DNA from: Capronia americana
Lineage: Eukaryota; Ascomycota; Eurotiomycetes; Chaetothyriales; Herpotrichiellaceae
Reading direction: 5' to 3'
DNA: 64,000 nucleotides
Assembly: GCA_016110215.1 (NCBI GenBank)
Contig: JADWQD010000010.1
Location: 558,001 to 622,000, forward strand
The position numbers and the translations under genes were made by a program. Of the stretch, positions 1-10,248 are shown one piece after another; within the stretch, counting starts at the first letter, position 1, and the number at the start of each line of letters is the position of its first letter. The notes under the pieces are model-generated. The model saw only the letters and a program-made list of their open reading frames with translations, did no database searches and was not told the DNA's origin.

Positions 1-829
1 TCATTACCAATGAGGTGAGACCGTGAACCCAAGGTAGATGACCTTACACATTCAGCGTAATCGATGCCTCGCAGACTCAGATACCACAGCACGCGCTTTG
101 CAACAGGCGAAAAGGAATAATGGTAAAGGACAATACCATTGTTTGGTCCCTCCATCCTGTCTTGGAGTCGTCGAGGGCGAAGAACGTAGACTTCTCGTAA
201 CCAGGCCGGATGATCAGCTGCTCTAATCAATAGAAACGATCGGTTTAACGAGTCGGAATGGCTTGGTTGTGAAGATTTCGGGGCGCCAAATCTCTAATGT
301 CTTGGGTCAGAGGTGTGTTAAGTTCGAGATTGAAGTTGACGGGTCGTTGGCGAAAGCGAACCTCGGCTTCTCACCAAATGCGGGGGATGCTCCGAGCTAG
401 AGCAAGTTCAAGCTAGGAAGTAAACACAGCGCAGCGCGCCAGTGTTACTGTTAGCAGCTTCATTTGACGGTCTTGTGAGGTGAGAACGCTCCCTGATTTC
501 GGGCTTCCAACACTCGAGGTACGGAGCAGGACTATGGCACCGTGCCCGCGATGGACCCGAACGCAACAATTTTCCGGTGCGACGAGGGCATCCGTGACAT
601 CATCTTTGACGCTGCATGACGAAAAGGACCGTTCAACACACTGAGGACACTGGATCGACGCTGGGGCAATGAATAATTAATATGTCTTCCCACTTCGACT
701 GTGGTCTTTCTCTCTTTCAGGTCCATTGACAGTGCACGCACGTTCAGAGCACCATACCAACAGTCAGAGAATATCAATACAGACGTCAAACAACCTCCGA
801 AGAATCGGACTCTATTCTAGTACATCAAG
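1..829. other. Intergenic stretch, no gene seen
   Basis: No open frame here has a convincing start, composition or splice pattern. The last 100 bp or so, ending in the CAAG context before the ATG at 830, probably hold the 5' leader of the small gene that follows. Nothing else was recognised. Confidence 0.5.
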
Positions 830-1358
830 ATGGCTGAATCCGGACGAAACAGCGGCGGCGACCTCTTCGACATGGCGCAGAAGGGGACGAAGGTGCCAGA
901 GGACTCGGCACAGCCCAGAACCATCCCCTCGGTGGCACGGTCTGATCAGGTAGCTTCGGATTACGATCCAAACGCCCTCGGGGGCCAATCTCTGGCAGAC
1001 GCCGCAGACAATACGGGTGACATTCCGAGGGTGCGTACATAACCTTTTTGAGCCTCATTTAAGAGCATCAGCTAACGCTATCCAGACCACCAAGGACACA
1101 TCTGCACAGGATATCCTGACAGGAACTGGAGACAGTCTACCCTCGACGGTAGACTCCAAGAGGTTGCATACCGTCCCCGGGGGAGTCACTCACGACCCAT
1201 TCGCGAAGGGCTCCACCCGCATGACCGCACACAAGGTCCAGCCCAACCTCTTTGAAGAAGGAGCATCGGATGGACCGCGAACAGACCGGGCTCCTGGGCA
1301 GGAAGACCTCAGCGACGAAGGCGCGATGGATCGAATTGAACGCAAAGAGAACGTCTAA
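830..1358 (+). CDS. Small disordered conserved-type hypothetical protein (157 aa)
   Basis: There are two exons, 830-1030 and 1086-1358, giving 157 aa. The 55-bp intron begins GTGCGT, has a GCTAAC branch site at about 1071 and ends CCAG, and the splice keeps the frame (DIPR|TTKD). The protein is hydrophilic and rich in Asp, Gly, Ser and Thr, with no signal peptide, membrane segment or recognisable domain, so it is probably largely disordered. The ATG at 830 lies in a good context (CAAGATGGCT). I do not recognise a function. The canonical splice signals and the continuous composition across both exons are the main evidence that it is real. Confidence 0.7.
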
Positions 1359-1457
1359 TACGCTACCTTCTCAGCAAGGCCGAAGGACAAAACGGGGTAC
1401 AATGTACGAGTAACTAGGTAGACTCACGCCAAAAAGCTGGTCCTCCATCGTCCCGTT

Positions 1458-2650
1458 TTAATGAGCTGCTCGATAGCCTGCCCACTCCCGGCTTGTCCTC
1501 TGCTTCCTGAGTTCCCAGCGGCCCTTCTTGAGCCTTTTGGTCTCCTCTCTTCCTCTTCTTGCACAACACCAACTTTCATGAACTTTTGACGGTGGGCAAC
1601 GACTATTGTCGGTCTCAACCCAGTTCTCGGCCAGCTGCAATATGAGATCATCAAACGAGTGCTTGTTGAATTGCAGGTCCTCGAAGCCGCGGCTGTCCTT
1701 GTCTACAAAGGCATTGTGTACTTTGATCGATGCGTAATCCCATTGTTGCAACGTCTTATCCTTCAAAGAGAGCCATATGCAAAGAAGTCCAAAGGAATCC
1801 ATGTCCAATTTCTTGGCGTCCACGAGTGTAAAGTACTGATGGCTTCTCCACTAGGGAGCTTCCCAAGGCTCAGACCTTTGCAGTCTCACGAGATCCTCTT
1901 CTGTGGCAGCAAAGCGCGAGAAGCCAAAATCTGTCAAGCTGACGGACGTGGCAGATTGTTCGAGATCCTGGGACACGAGAATATTACCAGGCTTTGTATC
2001 GCCGTGGACGACACCTAAATGTTCGATCTCAGCAGATTGCTGACCAGTTAGTCTCCAGGTTGGTAAAGACTTGCCACATTCATGTAGAATTTCAACCCCT
2101 CCGGCAATCACTGTGCATATTCCCAACAGAAAATCCGATCCTTCATGATCGCCTTTTGCCATAAAAGTTCCGAGATCACTTTGTATGGCTTTGGTGAAAA
2201 CGAGGACTGACCAGACTGCGTCTGCGGTGGGAGACAGTTCGATGCACAGTCCGACAAGGACGGCAATGCTCGCGTGTTCTCGGACTGCACGGTTGCTAAG
2301 AACAGTAAGTTCGTTGATCATCGCATCATATTGCAGAGTGCGAAACTCCCGCTGCGTTAAACTTGGGTCGGTAACTTCGACTTGAAGCGTTTGAACGCAA
2401 ACGTGACTTGGGAGTTCAAGAGATTCTGATTTACACTGCCGGTAGCTCCAACCGGTCCGACCTCTTCAAGCATTGGATCCCAAGTCAAAGGCAAAATTCG
2501 AGTGTCCAACGAAACTGCATGCTGGAGGAGTCGAAGAAAGTTGTTGTATCCATCTGTACCTGCGGACACTCCCGCCATGCCGTCCAGGAGAGAAAGGTAT
2601 GGAGCGGAGAGTGTTGTTGAGGGTAGATCAGAAGTGGTAAGAAGTTCCAT
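1458..2650 (-). pseudogene. Broken protein-kinase-domain gene
   Basis: Three minus-strand frame segments together read as one fungal protein kinase domain. The N-lobe (2650 down to about 2380) ends in a VAIK-like FAFKRFK. The frame then shifts by one base near 2380-2400 and continues from DPSLTQREF. The C-lobe segment carries the catalytic loop HGDTKPGN and the magnesium loop DFGF, after removal of a 60-bp intron (2074 down to 2015) with a GC donor. The activation segment reads EPWEAP and then hits an in-frame TAG at 1851-1853, exactly where the APE glutamate belongs. The same frame stays open to 1458 with kinase-like sequence (DAKKLDMDSFGLLC). A frameshift plus a nonsense codon indicate a pseudogene, unless both are sequence errors. 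The 5' limit is uncertain; 2650 is the first in-frame ATG. Confidence 0.75.
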
Positions 2651-3492
2651 CGTTGTTTGCTCAGCAGCATTGTGCCCCAAATTGCAAGTGGTAGAGTCTT
2701 CTCGTCGTCTACATTTACCATGTGTTCCCGTTTAGTGTCTTCACTGTGTAAGTTTTCTAGTCACTGGGGACGTTTGAGATCAATACAATGCGAGAGTGGC
2801 ATGCGCCCAATCGTCCGCAGGAGTAGCCATGCTTCGTGAGGCGAAAGTAGGCAACCGATCTGAAATGAGGACAATGGTGTGATTGGGTCGCTTGCTAGAC
2901 AAGCAGTGTACATTCAAGCAATTCCTGCCTGGTGACCCCATGTGACATCTGAGATAGTACACCTCCAGCCTGCGACGGACATTGTACAGCCTGAATGCCA
3001 TACGATTTTCTAAGAGCCTTGTTACTTGTAAAAAGAAGATTAGGCGTCGACGTAGGATTGTGTGTGTAGACGGTATGTGCGCAAGGAGGTTTTTCCGTTC
3101 CGGCCGGTTCGCCCATGTCACCGAGGACGCCTAGACCTTCCTGAAGCAGGCGTGACGCGAGTTAGCACTCGCTGTGGGGAAAGGCGAGGATATCCGAGAC
3201 TGCAGCCAACCATTCAAAGCGTGCTTCTCCGCACCGACTTGTCTTTGCATCGCGCCCTGCGCTTCAGCGGTATTTCCTTTCTTGAAAGCATTTAGTTCTC
3301 TTCCTCCTCGCTTGAAGCTCCTTTATGGATGTGTTTCAAGCTGCACCTCAATACCAGTGAGCAGAGTTCTTCTGTCCTTGTCTAGGGAGTCATTCACAGC
3401 GAGTGGACAACCTACCTTCCCACAAGGGCCTTTCTCCCCGCACTAAAGACCATTGCAAGAGCGCGAGGTCACAAGGCTTCGACCTGACCACG
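2651..3492. other. Intergenic; upstream of GABA transaminase
   Basis: No supportable gene was found. Minus-strand frames between 2780 and 3121 are open but resemble nothing and may be decayed upstream sequence of the broken kinase. The final part must hold the promoter and leader of the GABA transaminase gene. That gene's frame is open 30 codons upstream of its ATG, back to 3403. Confidence 0.4.
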
Positions 3493-5052
3493 ATGGCCTC
3501 ACTACTACGAAACCCGGGAGGGCTGCGCTCTGTCGGCCGTCTGGCACGAGCACCTCTCAGATGTTCGACGCCTTTTCGCACCCTAGCAACCGCTACAGAG
3601 ATCCGCAATGCCGCTGCCGCAGCACAGGCAGATGTTGAGACTCCCCCAGTTGAGGCCGCCTTCTTTCCTGATGAACCTGTCGGACCGAGAGTCTCCACGC
3701 CAATACCAGGCCCAAAGAGCCAGAAGGCCATCACAGAGCTCCACAGGATCTTCGACACCCGCAGCTTGAACATGCTGGTGAATTACCAACAGAGTTACGG
3801 CAACTACATTGCAGACCCGGATGGGAACGTGCTGCTTGACGTGTATGCACAGATTGCCTCCATCCCAGTCGGCTACAACAATCCTACTCTTCTACTCGCT
3901 GCTACGAGCCCCGACATGGCCTCGGCCATCATCAATAGGCCCGCCTTGGGCAACTTCCCGCAGCACGATTGGGCTTCGATTCTCGAAACCGGGATTCTTC
4001 GAGCTGCGCCGAAAGGAATGACCCAAGTGTTCACGGGCATGGCCGGTTCTGATGCCAATGAGACGGCGTATAAAGCCGCCTTCATGTGGAAGCGACAACA
4101 CGAACGAGGGGGACCAGATGCCGAATTTACCCCGGAAGAGATTGAAAGCACGATGAAGAATCAAAAGCCGGGCTCTCCAGACATGTCAATCATGTCCTTT
4201 AAGACGGCATTCCACGGTCGTCTATTCGGCACTTTGTCTACCACTCGCAGCAAGGCTATCCACAAGATGGACATTCCAGCCTTCGACTGGCCGCAAGCTC
4301 CCTTCCCAGTGCTGAAGTATCCGCTCGAAGAGCACGTCAAAGAGAACGAGGCAGAGGAGAAGAGGTGCCTGGAAGAGGCTGAGCACATCATCAAGACCTA
4401 CCACAACCCAGTGGCCGCCGTTGTTGTCGAGCCCATCCTATCCGAGGGAGGAGATAACCACGCCAGCCCGGCTTTCTTCAGAGGTCTCCGGGAGATCACC
4501 CGCCGCAACAATGTACTCCTGATTGTCGACGAGGTCCAGACCGGGATCGGCGCGACAGGCAAATTCTGGGCTCACGAGCATTGGAACCTGCAAGATCCTC
4601 CGGATATGGTTACATTCTCCAAGAAAGCGCAAACGGCGGGGTACTACTTCGGGAATCCCGAGTTGCGACCGAACAAGCCATATCGACAATTCAACACCTG
4701 GATGGGCGACCCTGCTCGAGCCATTCTTTTCCGCGCAATCATCAATGAAATCGAGAGACTGAATCTGGTGGAGAACACGGCTCATGTCGGCGATTACTTG
4801 TTCTCGAATATGGAAAGGCTGGCCCAGCAATATCCTCAACAATTCCAGAACTTGAGAGGCAAAGGACGAGGCACCTTCATTGCCTTCGACAACCCCAAGC
4901 GAGACGAGTTTTTGGCCAAGGCCAAGACGCTCGGTGTCAACATTGGTGGCAGTGGTGCGTCGGCTGTAAGGTTGAGGCCGATGCTGATTTTCCAAAAGCA
5001 CCATGCGGATATCCTGCTTGACGCATTCGAGAAGCTGGCGAGGTCCTTGTAA
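3493..5052 (+). CDS. gatA: 4-aminobutyrate aminotransferase (GABA transaminase), mitochondrial
   Basis: A single exon encodes 519 aa. The protein is a class-III PLP-dependent aminotransferase that converts GABA and 2-oxoglutarate to succinate semialdehyde and glutamate, the first step of the GABA shunt (A. nidulans gatA, yeast UGA1). The PLP lysine lies in FSKKAQTAGYYF (K377/K378); the cofactor-binding aspartate is in the LLIVDEVQTGIG stretch. The family motifs GMAGSDANE and FHGRLFG are present. The first ~35 residues are rich in Arg, Ala and Ser with few acids, a typical mitochondrial presequence, which supports the ATG at 3493 over upstream near-cognate codons. The length fits the fungal family (about 470-520 aa). 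The gene is convergent with SPT4; the stop codons are 360 bp apart. Confidence 0.96.
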   Translation: MASLLRNPGGLRSVGRLARAPLRCSTPFRTLATATEIRNAAAAAQADVETPPVEAAFFPDEPVGPRVSTPIPGPKSQKAITELHRIFDTRSLNMLVNYQQSYGNYIADPDGNVLLDVYAQIASIPVGYNNPTLLLAATSPDMASAIINRPALGNFPQHDWASILETGILRAAPKGMTQVFTGMAGSDANETAYKAAFMWKRQHERGGPDAEFTPEEIESTMKNQKPGSPDMSIMSFKTAFHGRLFGTLSTTRSKAIHKMDIPAFDWPQAPFPVLKYPLEEHVKENEAEEKRCLEEAEHIIKTYHNPVAAVVVEPILSEGGDNHASPAFFRGLREITRRNNVLLIVDEVQTGIGATGKFWAHEHWNLQDPPDMVTFSKKAQTAGYYFGNPELRPNKPYRQFNTWMGDPARAILFRAIINEIERLNLVENTAHVGDYLFSNMERLAQQYPQQFQNLRGKGRGTFIAFDNPKRDEFLAKAKTLGVNIGGSGASAVRLRPMLIFQKHHADILLDAFEKLARSL

Positions 5053-5412
5053 GGCAGAAAAGTTTGGCGTCTGTCGCGCCTGGCGTTTTGCTGTGCTTGA
5101 GCTCGTAGCGTTTGCGCATGCTTCTGGGGAAACTGTCTTGTCGTGTCCGAAGCTGTAGTGGGTGGCCGCTTGTCTTGTGCTTCGTTTCCTAGTCGGCACA
5201 TGGGCCTGTTGCCGTAGTGAGAATGAGTTGTTCCTTCAATATGATGTCCACCGCGTCGATGCTGATCAGAACCGTTGGTGCTGACCATGTGGCGGGTCCT
5301 GAGATTCGCAAGCCAGCCACAAAGTGATCCTCTTTCCGTCCATTTTTCATGTCTCCATCACGGAAACAAGCCTCTCTGTAAATACGATGTCTCGCATTCA
5401 TGGCGTCTCCAA

Positions 5413-5821
5413 TCAAGCCGCAATGCTATCCTCATCCATACCACTCCCATCTCTTGGGACATATTTGATTCCATTATCCTCCAGCGCACCAATGATCTCG
5501 TTAGGCAAAGTCCCCACAACCTTGACCGCGTAAATGCCTTGGACGTACTCGGTCAAACGCTGCCACCGAGCCACCCACGACGTCTTGGGGTCGTTAAGGG
5601 CGATGAGGCCTTCGAAGACTTGCGAGGTGCATTCTCCGATGGCATCTCTATTGTTGCGTAGAAGGAGGATCTCTTCGCAGTTGGGGCAGCCGTTGCGATA
5701 GAATTCCTGGTCTGGAGTTTAGTTGTGAGCGGGAGAATACACGAGCGCAGAGGCTTACTTGATCGGACTGGACGATGGAGCACACCATACAGGCGCGGGT
5801 TCTGCCGCCGCGGCCAGCCAT
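5413..5821 (-). CDS. SPT4: Transcription elongation factor Spt4
   Basis: There are two exons, 5821-5759 and 5706-5413, separated by a 52-bp intron (GTAAGC donor, CTAAAC-like branch, CAG acceptor), giving 118 aa. Spt4 pairs with the NGN domain of Spt5 (DSIF) and supports Pol II processivity and mRNA processing in the nucleus. The zinc-ribbon cysteines are C11, C14, C28 and C31 (ACMVC and GCPNC), with the intron between the two pairs. Family landmarks follow: ECTSQVFEGLIA, SWVARWQ and GIYAVKV. The length is normal for the family (about 102-120 aa). Neither exon alone makes a long open frame, so the gene is easy to miss. It shares a 366-bp divergent promoter with PPT1. Confidence 0.95.
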
Positions 5822-6187
5822 GATGACCGAGGATAGATTCAAGATTCAGGATTCAAGAGAGGCAAGCGTGCCGGCGATGAGAAGTTGTTGTGATGTTTGA
5901 TCTTTGCGATGCCGCGTGACGGTCTGCATCACTCTGCGCCACCGTAACGTCGAGGCTGTGTTCTGCAGCGGCGGTGCGGCGTGGGGTCCGGCGATCCCCA
6001 AATTTGTGGGCCCAGCACCTCAGAAAGTTCGAGTCGCCGCCGAAGCGACGCCTGCGAAGATGTGCGAGCACACGACTTTCTACAACTCAACAACATCCTC
6101 GTCATGTACCAATAGCATTCCCGACTTCGTTCCTTTGAGTTCCCTCCTTCTCTTCCATCAGATTTGTTCAATTCAAGTGTTGCGACC
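5822..6187. promoter_or_regulatory. Divergent promoter between SPT4 and PPT1
   Basis: These 366 bp separate the start codons of two divergently transcribed genes, so both promoters and leaders must lie here. The PPT1-proximal part is pyrimidine-rich (about 6125-6160), as is common upstream of fungal starts. No specific factor site was assigned. Confidence 0.6.
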
Positions 6188-7803
6188 ATGACCGTGGCTT
6201 CGCCTGCAGACAAGGCCGCGGCGACCGCCTTGAAAGCCAAGGGCAACCAGGCTTTCGCTGCCCACGACTGGCCGTCTGCTGTAGACTATTACACCAAAGC
6301 AATAGAGAAATATGACGCAGAACCCTCATTCTACTGCAACCGTGCCCAAGCAAACATCAAACTCGAGGCATACGGCTATGCCATCGCTGACGCAACAAAG
6401 GCCATCGAGCTGGACAAGGACTACATCAAGGTAGGCTTGTGAGAGAGGTGTGGTGACGTGGCACCTGCATGTTCTGACCCTGTTTCACCAGGCTTACTAC
6501 AGACGAGCAACAGCCAATACCGCCATCTTGAATCCCCAAGAAGCGCTTCGAGACTTCAAGACCGTGTGCCGAAAACAGCCCAATAACCGAGACGCGAAGC
6601 TCAAACTTGCAGAATGCGAAAAACTAGTCAAGAAGTTGAATTTCCTCAAGGCTATCGAAGTCTCCGACCCTCCCTCGGCTTTCGAGGGACTGGACTTGGA
6701 CTCGATAGAGGTTGACGAGAGCTACGATGGTGTGCGGTTAGACAAGGAAATGACGCAAGAATTCATCGACGACATGATACAGCGATTCAAGAATGGCAAG
6801 AAGATACACAAGAAATACGTGTTCCAGATCATCAAGGCCGTAAGGGACATTGTATACGAGGAGCCCACCATGGTCGAGATGGAGATTGTGCCCGATACGA
6901 AGTTGACGGTGTGCGGAGACACCCATGGTCAGTTCTTTGACCTGCTAGAAATCTTCCGGCTCAACGGCTATCCGTCAGAGAAGCAAGGATACCTTTTCAA
7001 TGGTGACTTCGTGGATCGCGGGTCATGGTCGACTGAGATCGCGTTACTGCTGTACGCTTACAAGTGGCTGCGACCCAACTACTTTTTCCTGAATCGTGGC
7101 AACCACGAAACGGACGACATGAACCGAGTTTACGGTTTCGAGGGTGAATGCAAGGCCAAGTACAACGAAAAGACCTTTAGGCTGTTCTCCGAGTCATTCT
7201 CCGCGCTACCCCTGGCCACCTTGATTGGCAAGAAGTACCTGACTCTGCACGGCGGTCTCTTCTCGGACGACAAGGTCACGCTGGACGACATTCGCAAACT
7301 CGACCGCCATACGCAGCGTCAACCAGGCCAAGCCGGGTTGATGATGGAAATGCTGTGGACGGATCCCCAACCTCAGAATGGCCGAGGCCCCAGCAAGCGA
7401 GGCGTAGGCTTACAGTTCGGCCCTGATGTCACGAAGAGGTTCTGCGAAGCCAACGGGCTTGAAGCTGTGATTCGCAGTCACGAGGTGAGAATGGACGGTT
7501 ACGAGGTCGAGCACGATGGGAAGTGCATCACAGGTAGGCCGTTACTTCTATTCTTTCATCGGAACCGTTGCTAACATTGTTTCTAGTCTTCTCGGCGCCA
7601 AAGTACTGCGACACGACGGAGAACAAGGGAGCCTACATCAACATCGGACCGGAGTTGAAGCTCGAATACCATCAGTTTGACGCTGTCCCCCATCCTGATA
7701 TCAAGCCCATGGTAGGACATGAATTCTCAGTCCACTTGGAGCACTTCAGCTAACAAACTGCCAGGCATACGCATCCAACAGTCCATTGATGAATATGATG
7801 TAG
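6188..7803 (+). CDS. PPT1: Serine/threonine protein phosphatase 5 (TPR-PP5)
   Basis: There are four exons: 6188-6430, 6492-7533, 7587-7711 and 7765-7803, giving 482 aa. The N-terminal ~130 residues are TPR repeats (AKGNQAFAAHDWPSAVDYY, then CNRAQANIKLE), which in this family bind Hsp90 and inhibit the enzyme. The C-terminal PPP phosphatase domain carries metal-site motifs GDTHG (about 223-227), GDFVDRG (252-258) and GNHE (284-287), the RSHE-type motif near the end of exon 2, and SAPKYCD at the start of exon 3. All three introns have GT-AG ends; introns 2 and 3 carry clear CTAAC branch sites. The last exon encodes only 12 residues plus the stop. The ATG at 6188 is the first in frame. PP5 enzymes are usually about 480-515 aa. 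Confidence 0.97.
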
Positions 7804-8706
7804 AAGGAGCTTTTCTTATTCTCGTTGTCTCCATCTCACGACGGCAATCGGAAAGAGCTGGACGACCGGATCTGGACTCTAGAATACTAGGACGGGTGTG
7901 TCATTGTGAATCAAATGTATGTAAGAGTATGAAGGTTGGACAGCAAGTCGAAATCATAGCGGGGCGCAAGATAAACGGTTGACCACTGCTTGGGGGATTA
8001 GCATGCTATCAGAGCGCCGCATGAACGAGAAGACCATGGTCTGCGACATGGTCTTTGGGCCGCGCCACTCAACAGGATGTGGCTGTGCTGGCGGGTGACT
8101 TGCAGGTCACCGAGAAGTGACCCAGAAGTGACCCGAACGTGACTCGGAAGTGATTCGTAGAGCGGTATCACATCTTCAACACCAGCCTTCCAAACTCCCG
8201 TGTTCCTATTTGTCCGAAAAACATGAAACCCTGGCATCTTCAGCTGTTCCCTTGGAGCCTGACTTTACGAGTTTTCGCCGCGAACCCGATGCTTCGTTGA
8301 CCACGAGCGGCCGTCGCTGCAGGGCTGTGCACGCATGTTCATCAACCAAGTCCCCGCTTCCCCCAGCCTCAACGAACTTTCCTCTCACATCATTCCCCGT
8401 ACCAGTGCAGTCAATACAGTGGCATCTTTTTCTCGGGCCCAAGTCAACCTTGGAGTCTGGCTCATCTAGTTCAATCCCAAGGCTATCAAATCTTCCCGCC
8501 GGATTCAGCAGTCAAGTCATTGTGGGCCACGTTAGACGGTCCAGTGATTTGTAGTTGTGGCCTTTCAGCCTGACAGGCCCGGGCCCTCCAACCACTCGCT
8601 CACTCGTGCGACCGTAAGGCCAGCAACAGATGCTGCCTGACAAGTGTCCAAATTGAATGATCGCAACTTGTCACTTAATGTCCACGGCGTTCGCCCTTGG
8701 ACAACC
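7804..8706. other. Intergenic; contains a phased GTGAC array
   Basis: This 0.9-kb gap lies between PPT1 and the F-box-like gene. No gene was seen. The notable feature is the GTGAC array at 8095-8154, listed separately. Sequence just upstream of 8707 is open in the downstream gene's frame but lacks an ATG. Confidence 0.5.
8095..8154 (+). repeat. Six GTGAC-type elements at 11-bp spacing
   Basis: GTGAC starts at 8095, its inverse GTCAC at 8106, and GTGAC again at 8117, 8128 and 8139, with a GTGAT at 8150. Every step is exactly 11 bp, close to one helical turn. The middle units read GAAGTGACCC. The array lies about 290 bp past the PPT1 stop and 550 bp before the next gene's ATG. It could be a regulatory array or a minisatellite; the sequence alone cannot decide. 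Confidence 0.75.
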
Positions 8707-10248
8707 ATGTACCAAGTGAGCAATATGGCGCCGAGTTCAGAACCGCATGGTATCGGCATAATGTCCCCATCACCACGGCCGACGTCTCAATCCCGAGGTG
8801 GAGTTGACGATGGACCACCCCAGCGGCTACCGGAAGACACTTCATCCAGTTCGAGAAAGGTATCCGGCAGAGTCACCGTCACAGAGCAAATGCATGACCA
8901 CCGCACAGTGCCGAAACTGGATCTACCAGGTTCCAGCAGCACCATCATCTCAAATGCGAAGCTGCGCATCTCGATGCCGCCCTCGCTCTCGACGAACAGA
9001 GGCCGCTCCGTCCGACAGGAGGGACCACGGCAAAGTGCCTTCCTTTCAGTCCTACCACATGATGTGCACTATCTGATAGCCACCCGCTACGTTGACTTCG
9101 ACACATTGCTCGCTCTCCGCCAAACATGTCGGACGCTGTATAGTATCCTCACGCCGGAACTCGTCCGTCTGGTACGATCGAACTTCGTCAGAGATAGTCT
9201 AGCATATGAGATGGTCCAGTACCGCGAACACAGGTCGAGATACCCGCGCTTTCGCCTGGCTCCCGCCCTGTGGGAGTTGCTCTACGCGAATTTCGACCTC
9301 CGGCTCATGGAGCGCCCCGCCAAGTATCTGCGATGTTACGGCTGCCTTGAGGTCAAGCCACTGTGGTGTTTCGTGGAGAGAATGAGCAATCGTGGCACCG
9401 GACTGGGGGCCAAGTCCGCCAAAGATCGAATGTGCAAGGCCTGCATGCGCCGCTATCGCGATATCGAAGGACAATGGTGGAGGGAGAACTGGATCAAGAA
9501 GCGTGACGTTGTGGTCAGGACGAGCAGGTCTCGCCGACTACGTCAGTGGGTGCTCCTGGGCGAAAGCCTGGTGAACCCGGAAGAAGACGTCGGCGTGTGC
9601 TCGTCGTGCGGAAGCAGCGCCTTTGAACTATGGTGGGGTTGCGTGTCGTGTTTCGAACTCGAAGAGAGACGACGGCGGGAGGAGGACGCGCTGGTCTTCG
9701 ACGGCGTAATCCAACGCAAGATCGTCGACTTCCTCGAAGCGTGGCTGGTGCGCAAAGAGGCCAAGCGCCGGAAACGACAGTCGAGTAGTCGCGATCGGAG
9801 AGCACGAAGGTGGTGGCTTCCCGGTCTCGGTGTTAATGTGGGAGGTAGTGTTGCGGACCGCCGCGCCGCACTAATGGAATGGAAGGACAACAAAGCGAGT
9901 CAAAAAAGATCCGGCACCGGCGCATCCAAGCCGGGCGGCACCCGAGACTCGACGTGGAAGGCGCTCGATCAGATCCCATTGCCGAAGAGCAGGATGGAAG
10001 CCAGATGTCCATCATGCTGGGTGCCCAATTGCCCGCACCGCGCAGGTATGCCTCGTCCAGTATACGCGAGACCTCTCCCGAGAGAGAGATGGTGTCCCAC
10101 GTGTCAAGGCGAGTACAATCAGCGGCACGCGAGAAGAGAGACGCGCATATCATCCGGCATGAGGACGGCGGTCAATCCAACGACGACCGACATTTTCAGC
10201 GACGAATGGATCGAAGACGGTCTGGCACGCCTTTTCGACGACATTTAA
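8707..10248 (+). CDS. F-box-like protein with Cys-rich C-terminal region
   Basis: A single exon encodes 513 aa. After a disordered Ser/Pro-rich N-terminus, residues ~115-155 form an F-box-like helix set (LPHDVHYLIATRYVDFDTLL then LRQTCRTLYSILTPE), which in this family would contact Skp1 in an SCF ubiquitin ligase. The rest is unusual: spaced CxxC or Cys-rich pairs (CYGC, CKAC, CSSC with WGCVSC, CPSC, CPTC) that could form zinc-stabilised folds, and a basic stretch RRRREED to KRRKRQ. This architecture recurs in uncharacterised fungal F-box proteins, whose targets are unknown. The ATG at 8707 is the first in frame; an ATG at 8725 is also possible. The F-box call is moderately secure and the zinc folds are inference. 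Confidence 0.75.
   Translation: MYQVSNMAPSSEPHGIGIMSPSPRPTSQSRGGVDDGPPQRLPEDTSSSSRKVSGRVTVTEQMHDHRTVPKLDLPGSSSTIISNAKLRISMPPSLSTNRGRSVRQEGPRQSAFLSVLPHDVHYLIATRYVDFDTLLALRQTCRTLYSILTPELVRLVRSNFVRDSLAYEMVQYREHRSRYPRFRLAPALWELLYANFDLRLMERPAKYLRCYGCLEVKPLWCFVERMSNRGTGLGAKSAKDRMCKACMRRYRDIEGQWWRENWIKKRDVVVRTSRSRRLRQWVLLGESLVNPEEDVGVCSSCGSSAFELWWGCVSCFELEERRRREEDALVFDGVIQRKIVDFLEAWLVRKEAKRRKRQSSSRDRRARRWWLPGLGVNVGGSVADRRAALMEWKDNKASQKRSGTGASKPGGTRDSTWKALDQIPLPKSRMEARCPSCWVPNCPHRAGMPRPVYARPLPRERWCPTCQGEYNQRHARRETRISSGMRTAVNPTTTDIFSDEWIEDGLARLFDDI

Noticed and set aside
4438..5199. 253-aa minus-strand open frame
   Set aside because: It lies antisense to the GABA transaminase, and its openness follows from the codon pattern of that gene.
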